Shown here one piece after another: positions 13,992 through 19,380 of a stretch of 19,380 nucleotides of DNA (its first letter is position 1; each line of letters opens with the position of its first letter). The notes under the pieces are model-generated. The model was given only the letters and a program-made list of their open reading frames with translations, was not told where the DNA came from and did no database searches. The stretch spans positions 1-19,380 of the forward strand of contig JAJRVC010000568.1 in the NCBI GenBank assembly GCA_024277475.1, in the 5' to 3' direction. The translations under genes and the position numbers were made by a program. Origin of the DNA: Deltaproteobacteria bacterium (GTDB lineage Bacteria; Desulfobacterota; Desulfobacteria; Desulfobacterales; JAFDCJ01).

Positions 13992-15692
13992 CTATTTAAT
14001 TTTCAAGTGCTGGCAAATCTTGCCGGTTATGGCGCTTAAAACGGGAAATTCCCCTTGACCCTCAGCGGCGAGATTGGATCTCAGGGATCTCACCGCCGCC
14101 GGTATGTATCTTTCAAAATGTTTTTTGCCTTCGACCCTGCTCAGGTGTGCGAAGGCACCAAGGATCTGGAGATTGCGGGTTAACGTGCAATAGTGATAGC
14201 AGGAACGAAATTTTTCGGGTTCCAGCTCGGTTACCCCTGCCAGCATCTCGATGCTGTAGTCCAGCAATTGAGCCTGGACGGCGTGCGGCAATTCAACATA
14301 AGGGTCGATCAACAGGGAGGCAAGATCATATTGAATCGGACCGATGCGGCCGCCCTGGAAATCAATAAAATAAATATCGGCGCCTTTAACCATGATATTT
14401 CGCGACTGCATGTCCCGGTGCATGAACCCCAGGGTTGGATACTGCAGGGCTTTTCCCGCCAGTGCGCTAAAATCCGTTTTAAAATCTTCAAAGCTCTGTT
14501 TTAATTTTAGATATCCGTTTAAAAAAGCCTCCAGAAAATAGCGGCACTCTTTTTCAAGTATCAGCTCCTGGTTGTAGTCAGGAGTCTGATAGGTCCAGGT
14601 TCGGTCAAATTTATCGGCCCCCTTGTAAGATAATTTAATGAGCTGCTCAATAACCGATTTGTACAGGCGGATAACCGTCGAGTCCTTTTTTGACTGCACG
14701 ATTTGCTGCAGGTGGACATCCCCTAAATCCTCCAGGAAAACCAGTCCGCTGAAAGTATCGTAAAAGTAAATTTTCGGTACGGACACACCCTGGCGGTATA
14801 GATGCCGCCCCAGGCAAACAAAAGAATCGACCTCCGATGTCATCGCCGTTTGCCGGATACCGTGATCAACCATGATGATGGATCGATGTACCGCTTTCAG
14901 GCGGTGCCACTGCCTCTGGGACCCGTCCCCTTTGAGCTTCTGCCGGTGAATCCGCCTGCCGGGAGAGTCCGCGAAAGCCCGCTGGAAAGCTTTAGGCCAG
15001 GCCTTGTCGATGGCTGCCCGCCGATAGCTTTCCGGTGTCCCGATATCCTGCCATCGATCCCCTGATGTAATAACGGCCCTCAGTTTTTTGCCGTCCGCCA
15101 GTATTTTTTTAAACGCATCGATACTGCTGGAAAAAGCGTTCTCCGGTATATAATCCAGAACGTAAGGTTCCAGAACCTGGATGCCGGTAAATGTCAGCAG
15201 GTTGTCCGCCGGGCTAAAGTAGCCATCCCTTTGATTGTAAAACCCTGTAATCCACTTGTTTTGTTTGACGGCAACACTGTTAAACCGGGGATCGTCACAG
15301 AGCACCAGGGTAGCCGGCGGGTGATGGCGGCAATGATCGTTATAAACTTGTTTCAAATCAATATCGGCGACGATGTCGGCATTGACCACCATAAAAGGCT
15401 GGTTATCCCAGAAATCAGCTGCATTTTTAATAGCACCTCCGCTGCCGAGAATTTTCGGTTCATAACGTGTACATACCTCAAGGTTGTAATTTTGGGCCGC
15501 AAGAAACGCTTCGATTTTGTGATGTAAATGATGGGTATTTATGATAATTGCTTTGCAGCCGGCTTTTTGCAGTTGGCCGATGATGACATCCAGCAGGGGA
15601 CGACCGGCGATGGGAAACAAGGCTTTCGGCGTATGGTCGGTATAGGGCTTTAAACGGGTTCCATAACCTGCGGATAGGATCAGTGCTTTCAT
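13992..15692 (-). CDS. MurU-AmgK fusion: sugar-1-phosphate nucleotidyltransferase plus anomeric sugar kinase
   Basis: Two cell-wall recycling activities lie in one 566-residue chain. Residues 1 to about 235 are a MurU-like nucleotidyltransferase: SAGYGTRLKPYTDHTPKAL (7-25), GSGGAIKNA (83-91), VVNADIVADID (102-112) and WQDIGTPESY (214-223). Residues about 255-566 are an AmgK-like phosphotransferase: GDGSQRQWHRL (256-266), HRDMQSRN with catalytic D427 and N432, then FIDFQGGRIGPIQYDLASLL with metal-binding D444. In Pseudomonas, separate AmgK and MurU turn MurNAc into MurNAc-1-phosphate and UDP-MurNAc, bypassing MurA, the fosfomycin target. The start at 15692 was chosen because its ATG overlaps the plsB stop (ATGA); an upstream in-frame start would add 28 unlike residues. 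The domain order is nucleotidyltransferase first, kinase second. Both sets of key residues are intact. The substrate, MurNAc/GlcNAc or another sugar, is inferred. Confidence 0.85.
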   Translation of the reverse strand: MKALILSAGYGTRLKPYTDHTPKALFPIAGRPLLDVIIGQLQKAGCKAIIINTHHLHHKIEAFLAAQNYNLEVCTRYEPKILGSGGAIKNAADFWDNQPFMVVNADIVADIDLKQVYNDHCRHHPPATLVLCDDPRFNSVAVKQNKWITGFYNQRDGYFSPADNLLTFTGIQVLEPYVLDYIPENAFSSSIDAFKKILADGKKLRAVITSGDRWQDIGTPESYRRAAIDKAWPKAFQRAFADSPGRRIHRQKLKGDGSQRQWHRLKAVHRSIIMVDHGIRQTAMTSEVDSFVCLGRHLYRQGVSVPKIYFYDTFSGLVFLEDLGDVHLQQIVQSKKDSTVIRLYKSVIEQLIKLSYKGADKFDRTWTYQTPDYNQELILEKECRYFLEAFLNGYLKLKQSFEDFKTDFSALAGKALQYPTLGFMHRDMQSRNIMVKGADIYFIDFQGGRIGPIQYDLASLLIDPYVELPHAVQAQLLDYSIEMLAGVTELEPEKFRSCYHYCTLTRNLQILGAFAHLSRVEGKKHFERYIPAAVRSLRSNLAAEGQGEFPVLSAITGKICQHLKIK

Positions 15693-18322
15693 GGTTGTAA
15701 ATGTTTGAGTGCATTTTGGATGGCAGCGGCATATGTGCTGATTTTCTCGGTGTCCTCGGTTCCTTTTATCCCGCATCTGGTGAAAAAATAAACGGCATTT
15801 TGATAGCTGACTTTGGACAGGGCCTCCTTGCGATCGATTTCTTTACGCCTATACATACGATTTCCCCGGTTGGTTATTTTTTTCATGTGATCTTTAGGTT
15901 TGACCGGGTTTTGCGGGTTACGCATGAAGTAGTTGAGCACGATCCAATAGGACTCTAAAAAGGTTTTAAGAAAAAGGGCAAACAGCTTTAGTTTGCGAAA
16001 GCCTGACGGGGTAACATCGTAAGTGTCGGGAAGGGTTTGATGGGGAATCACAATGCCTTCGTCAATGAAGGCCTTGATGGTTTTCCTTACGTTAAATCCG
16101 GGGCCGCTATCCATATCATGGGCAAACTCATATTTGAAAAAATCCTGCCAGAATGCATATCCGGCATGCAACTCGGGGGCGGAAAACCGGAAGGTATCTT
16201 TCTGCAGGATTGTCATCGCAGTGTAGGCCGCCGGAATGAAAAATGCAATACAATTGTTTTTGTAATATTCAAGGGAAAGCCGCCTGTCTTCCTTGATTAA
16301 AAAATATTTCTCAGCATCTTTTTCCTTTTTATCTTTGTCGATCCTTTCGATGAATTTTCTCTGGGAATAGGATTCAATGACCTGCTCAAAGGCCCGGATT
16401 CTATCGGAAACAAGAGTGTCGGCCAGCTTGGCATTCTGGACTGAAAGATATTTCAGGTAGATCGCATTGACATCGAGCAACTCGCTGAAAGAAAATGTTT
16501 CTTTAGCAAAATTGAGAATCGCACTGGCAACCACGGCATGCGGTGTTACCACTGTTACCCGGTTGATGGCGTTCAACACCCGATAGCCCAGGTTGCGAAT
16601 CAGGGCATTTTTTTCTTTGGAAGTCATCTGCCCCAAAGGCTGATTGTACCGGTTTAACAACTGGTTCAGGGATATGGGCTCATGGAATTGAATATATATT
16701 TTGCCGTATCGTTTTTTGAGGAATTTACGCGCTCGAATTATCTGAAAAAAATTTTCGGGTTCTTTCTGACCGCCACCCAGTTCGTGCAGGTAGGATTTTT
16801 CTTCGATAATCCTGTCATACCCGATATAGATCGGCACAATAATCATATCATCACATGCACCGTTTTTAAAGGCGCTGATGAGGATGGACAGCAAACCCAG
16901 CTTCGGCATAAGTAGTTTGCCGGTGCGGCTTCGACCGCCCTCGATAAACTGCTCGATATTATAGCCTTCTTCCATCAGCCTGTGGATATATTCAGCGAAA
17001 ACCCTTGAGTAGAGCACCGCACCGGCAAAAGACCTCCGCAGGAAAAAGGCTCCAACGTTGCGAAACAAAGGACCGAGGGGCCAGAATGAAAGATTTTTCC
17101 CCGCCGCGATATGGGGCACCTGCATATTATTGTCATACAGGACGTAATCAAGGATCAGGTAATCAATATGGCTCTTGTGACAGGGGATCAGGACAAGGGG
17201 ACCCTTGTGAGACATATTTTTGACTTTATTGAGAACCTCATGATTGATTGCAACCCCATCGAACATGGTGCGGGTAATCCAGGCCACAATCACCGCCGCA
17301 ATCTTTATGAAACCCGGCTTATAATTAGCGGCGATTTCTTTTAGGAGCAAATCCGCTTTACGGCGAACCTCCTGGATCGAGATTTTTCGGTTTTCCGCAT
17401 AGGTATTCATGAATCGCTGAAAACGTCCGGAGGTCAGAATACTCTCTTTCAACTCCTCTCTGGATTTTCGAGTAGGTCCGGTGATGCTTTGACGGTGCCG
17501 GTTTAACCGTACCACCAGATCGCGGCGCAGCACCAGGGCCTGATAGTCCGTGGATTGATGCCGGATTTGGGCGGACTGCAGGTAGTGTTTCAGATTTAAT
17601 GGGTCGGACACTTCCACAAAAACCCTGCCGGGGTTTTTGGTCAAAGTATACAGGCGTCTGATATTACCGGGCTTGTCTTCAGGTCCGAACAGCATATCGA
17701 TCAAAGTCGGGTTCTCGCGACGAGCGGCTTTGCTGAAAAACATCAACTGCGGTATCAGGTAAATCGGTCGGTCAATAGACTTTTGCATGTCGATGAGATA
17801 ATGAACCGGATCAATTTGGGCCTTGATAAATCGGCGGTAGAAATTCTTTTTACCGACCAGCGATAAAAACCCACAGCGACCGTTGATTAATTCCTGCTTG
17901 AGATACCCACGGTCATAAGGGTTGGGTAGTGCCCGATGCCGAAGGAGGAAAATCAGCTTGGCAAACAAAATCCTGAGAATGCGTGACACCGGTTGCCAGA
18001 GAATCACTTTGTAGTCGAAACCAATCTGGGGGAACGGCAGATTTTTTTCACGGTATCGATTATAATAGAAAAGGTATGCAAAATTACTTTGGTATTTGGT
18101 GACAAACACCACAATCGCATTTTTATTAAGCCGTTGAACAACCCTCAGCTGCTCTTCATCTGATTTAATTCCGGAGTAAAAGAGCTTCAGAACCAGATTT
18201 GAAAAACTGCCGATGTCCCGTGGAAGGAAACAGGTATAATGATCAGGGGAGCCCTGCAAAAGCTTGCTGATCCAGCGGGATAATATCCCACCGGATTGCG
18301 CGGGCTTTTCCTTTTTTGGCAT
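15689..18322 (-). CDS. plsB: Glycerol-3-phosphate 1-O-acyltransferase, PlsB type
   Basis: PlsB puts the first acyl chain on glycerol-3-phosphate at the inner membrane, from acyl-ACP or acyl-CoA, starting phospholipid synthesis. At 877 residues it is longer than the roughly 807 of E. coli PlsB but colinear with it. The four acyltransferase blocks are visible. Block I is PCHKSHIDYL (H382 and D387 of HxxxxD), block II is GAFFLRRSF (424-432), block III is FIEGGRSRTGK (459-469), and block IV is VPIYIGYDR (496-504). The N-terminal region has the PlsB-specific stretch VVFVTKYQSNFAYLFYYNRY, and the C-terminal helical half (ESYW..LNYF) is also present. No transmembrane helix is required in this family. 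The start ATG at 18320-18322 has only a weak ribosome site; the leader contains a GGGAAA-GTT-TTTCCC hairpin (18337-18351). The stop overlaps the downstream MurU-AmgK start by 4 nt. Confidence 0.95.
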   Translation of the reverse strand: MPKKEKPAQSGGILSRWISKLLQGSPDHYTCFLPRDIGSFSNLVLKLFYSGIKSDEEQLRVVQRLNKNAIVVFVTKYQSNFAYLFYYNRYREKNLPFPQIGFDYKVILWQPVSRILRILFAKLIFLLRHRALPNPYDRGYLKQELINGRCGFLSLVGKKNFYRRFIKAQIDPVHYLIDMQKSIDRPIYLIPQLMFFSKAARRENPTLIDMLFGPEDKPGNIRRLYTLTKNPGRVFVEVSDPLNLKHYLQSAQIRHQSTDYQALVLRRDLVVRLNRHRQSITGPTRKSREELKESILTSGRFQRFMNTYAENRKISIQEVRRKADLLLKEIAANYKPGFIKIAAVIVAWITRTMFDGVAINHEVLNKVKNMSHKGPLVLIPCHKSHIDYLILDYVLYDNNMQVPHIAAGKNLSFWPLGPLFRNVGAFFLRRSFAGAVLYSRVFAEYIHRLMEEGYNIEQFIEGGRSRTGKLLMPKLGLLSILISAFKNGACDDMIIVPIYIGYDRIIEEKSYLHELGGGQKEPENFFQIIRARKFLKKRYGKIYIQFHEPISLNQLLNRYNQPLGQMTSKEKNALIRNLGYRVLNAINRVTVVTPHAVVASAILNFAKETFSFSELLDVNAIYLKYLSVQNAKLADTLVSDRIRAFEQVIESYSQRKFIERIDKDKKEKDAEKYFLIKEDRRLSLEYYKNNCIAFFIPAAYTAMTILQKDTFRFSAPELHAGYAFWQDFFKYEFAHDMDSGPGFNVRKTIKAFIDEGIVIPHQTLPDTYDVTPSGFRKLKLFALFLKTFLESYWIVLNYFMRNPQNPVKPKDHMKKITNRGNRMYRRKEIDRKEALSKVSYQNAVYFFTRCGIKGTEDTEKISTYAAAIQNALKHLQP

Positions 18323-18493
18323 GATTGGAATCCGTAGGGAAAGTTTTTCCCTTTTGATTAACAGAATAGTGTATGGTTTGCAATAATTTATTGGCTTGCG
18401 TTACCCACGATATTATGGTATTTCCCATCTAGCTTTTTGATAGTTTTTCCATTTAACACACTATTAACTAAAATGAAGGGAGGTCATGGTTAT

Positions 18494-18772
18494 ATGAAGA
18501 CGTTAGTTGGCGGCGCAATCGCAGTGATTTTGGGTTTGATCGGGATTGTAGCCTGGTTTCCTCAATTCCTGACCGTTTTAGCCGGTACCATTCCTGTGAT
18601 GCTTTTGCTCGGTGGTGCTCTGGCCATTTACCTGGGTGTTGATGAGCTCAAAGACACCTGGAAAGAAGCGGAAACCCCGGTAAATGATTCCGAACCTGAA
18701 GAAGATGTTGAAAAATACAAAAAAGAGATCGATGAACTCAAAGAAGAGATCGAAACCTTAAAGAAAGAGTGA
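18494..18772 (+). CDS. Small membrane protein with two helices and a coiled-coil tail, unknown function
   Basis: This 92-residue protein is not recognised beyond its layout. Residues about 1-22 (MKTLVGGAIAVILGLIGIVA) and about 28-50 (LTVLAGTIPVMLLLGGALAI, YLG) are hydrophobic and should form two membrane helices joined by a short WFPQF turn. The tail (about 52-92) is acidic and heptad-like, ending in KYKKEIDELKEEIETLKK, a probable coiled coil facing one side of the inner membrane. I chose the ATG at 18494 because GGGAGGT lies about 9 nt upstream; an earlier in-frame start at 18437 would precede the ribosome site and has no support. The gene faces away from plsB across a 171-bp shared upstream region and is monocistronic, with repeats following. 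A scaffold or membrane-stress role is possible but unproven. Confidence 0.7.
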   Translation: MKTLVGGAIAVILGLIGIVAWFPQFLTVLAGTIPVMLLLGGALAIYLGVDELKDTWKEAETPVNDSEPEEDVEKYKKEIDELKEEIETLKKE

Positions 18773-19059
18773 TATCGGTTGACAGGTTCGGGGTTCAACG
18801 TTCAGGGTTGAAAAAAAACAGACAGCCCGCATCAATTGGATCGTGTCCTTATCTGGCTATTAATCCGACTTCACTCAATGGGGTAGGACGGGAATTCCAG
18901 ATTCTGATTAATATTTGGCGCGGTATCCATCGGTTGCAACCTTTGAACCCTGAACCTGCAACCACTCAGTTTAGAAATAAATCCAGCGAACCAGGAGAGC
19001 CCTGCAACTTAAATCGCCGGGCTCATTTTACTTGTAATCGTTCACAGATTCCGGACTCC
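18773..19059. other. Intergenic region without a recognised gene, with scattered heptamer copies
   Basis: No coding or RNA gene is supported. At 18784-18808 there are inverted copies of the downstream repeat (GGTTCGGGGTTCAACGTTC, then AGGGTTGA), and near 18938-18965 there are forward copies (TTTGAACCCTGAACC). A GAGCCC/GGGCTC pair with a 16-nt loop near 18998-19025 could be a weak terminator, but it has no proper T run. Confidence 0.5.
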
Positions 19060-19302
19060 TTGAACCCAGAACCCTTGAACCCCAGAACCCTGAACCCCAG
19101 AACCCTGAACCCTTGAACCCTGAACCCTACAACCCCTGAACCCCAGAACCCAGAACCCAGAACCCTGAACCCTGAACCCAGAACCCTGAACCCTGAACCC
19201 TGAACCCTACAACCCTTGAACCCAGAACCCTTGAACCCTGAACCCTGAACCCTGAACCCTGAACCCTGAACCCACAACCCAGAACCCTACAACCCACAAC
19301 CC
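19060..19302 (+). repeat. (CCCTGAA)-type heptanucleotide array
   Basis: About 30 tandem units of 7-8 nt are readable. Most are CTGAACC, interspersed with CAGAACC, CTTGAACC, CCAGAACC, CTACAACC and CACAACC. The most regular run is five CTGAACC units near 19235-19270. The plus strand carries TGA in every unit of the main type, while the minus strand is almost stop-free, which produces spurious GFRVQGSG-like open frames. The array lies directly beyond the stop of the RNase HI gene. Confidence 0.92.
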
Positions 19303-19311
19303 GGCCCACCC

Positions 19312-19380
19312 CTACCCCTGCTTGATGGCAGAGGTGGCTAAATAATCCGCCCTTTCATTTCCCGGATGGCCGGAATGCCC
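19312..19380 (-). CDS. rnhA: Ribonuclease HI, C-terminal end, remainder outside window
   Basis: The last 22 codons read GHSGHPGNERADYLATSAIK, then QG and TAG (19312-19314), on the minus strand, running off the right edge. This matches the conserved RNase HI segment GHAGHPENERCDELA of E. coli: the first His equals the catalytic His124 loop, and the Asp of ERAD equals the metal-binding Asp134. RNase HI removes RNA from RNA-DNA hybrids in the cytoplasm. The tail after ERAD is short, about 10 residues, and its stop is at the very edge of the repeat array. The assignment rests on a short but highly diagnostic motif. Confidence 0.8.
   Translation of the reverse strand, partial: GHSGHPGNERADYLATSAIKQG

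Noticed and set aside
15693..15776. An N-terminal extension of 28 residues on the MurU-AmgK protein
   Set aside because: The ATG at 15692 overlaps the plsB stop in ATGA form and begins the standard MKALILSAGYGTR; the extension lies inside plsB and resembles no family.
18337..18351. Hairpin GGGAAA-GTT-TTTCCC in the plsB leader as a riboswitch or terminator
   Set aside because: The stem is only 6 bp, is not followed by a T run on the minus strand, and no conserved aptamer is recognisable.
19060..19302. Telomere-like array (CCCTGAA close to CCCTAAA), suggesting a linear replicon end or eukaryotic DNA
   Set aside because: Bacterial genes lie on both sides (small membrane protein and rnhA), the units vary between 7 and 8 nt, and the array is internal, so a chromosome end is not supported.
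19060..19302. CRISPR array
   Set aside because: Units are 7-8 nt with no unique spacers and no cas genes nearby.
19023..19309. Minus-strand open frames giving GFRVQGSG-like repeats as a possible repeat protein
   Set aside because: They exist only because the reverse complement of the heptamer lacks stops in all frames; no ribosome site or non-repeat domain is present.

Overview
The window looks like a chromosomal stretch of a Gram-negative anaerobe, most likely a sulfate-reducing or syntrophic Desulfobacterota (Desulfobacterales-like). The grounds are a DUF39 homocysteine-biosynthesis protein, split GcvPA/GcvPB subunits, a plant-type DapB, a PlsB, and abundant short-period intergenic repeats. 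This taxonomic placement is an inference from gene content; there is no rRNA in the window.

Left third (1-6.5 kb, + strand): the 3' end of an M23 peptidase, a DUF39 homocysteine-synthesis protein, thpR, recA and alaS. These are housekeeping genes. No recX lies between recA and alaS. The gaps carry heptanucleotide repeats that start at, or inside, the stop codons of thpR, recA and alaS.

Middle (6.5-12.9 kb): a visibly more A+T-rich block wedged between alaS and dapB. Its core is a tightly overlapping minus-strand operon: gcvPA-like, gcvPB-like, then an AcoX/NAD-kinase-like gene. The two GcvP subunits have altered active-site loops, and no gcvT, gcvH or lpd is present here. A divergent tetR with a clear operator-containing promoter faces away. 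The block is littered with broken genes: an N-terminal molybdopterin-oxidoreductase fragment, an SDR pseudogene with an internal deletion, an IS21-type IstA remnant, and the first 26 codons of an AAA ATPase. It reads as an acquired or eroding island.

Right third (12.9-19.4 kb): minus-strand dapB; a repeat-filled gap; then a translationally coupled pair, plsB followed by a MurU-AmgK fusion (phospholipid initiation and cell-wall sugar salvage). After these come a plus-strand gene for a small two-helix membrane protein, a roughly 240-bp (CCCTGAA)-type array, and the last 22 codons of an RNase HI gene running off the right edge on the minus strand.

The items most worth a second look are the divergent GcvP-like operon, the MurU-AmgK fusion, and the recurring 7-nt repeat families (ATGACGA, CTTTGAG, CCCTGAA) that coincide with gene 3' ends and form inverted pairs around recA.
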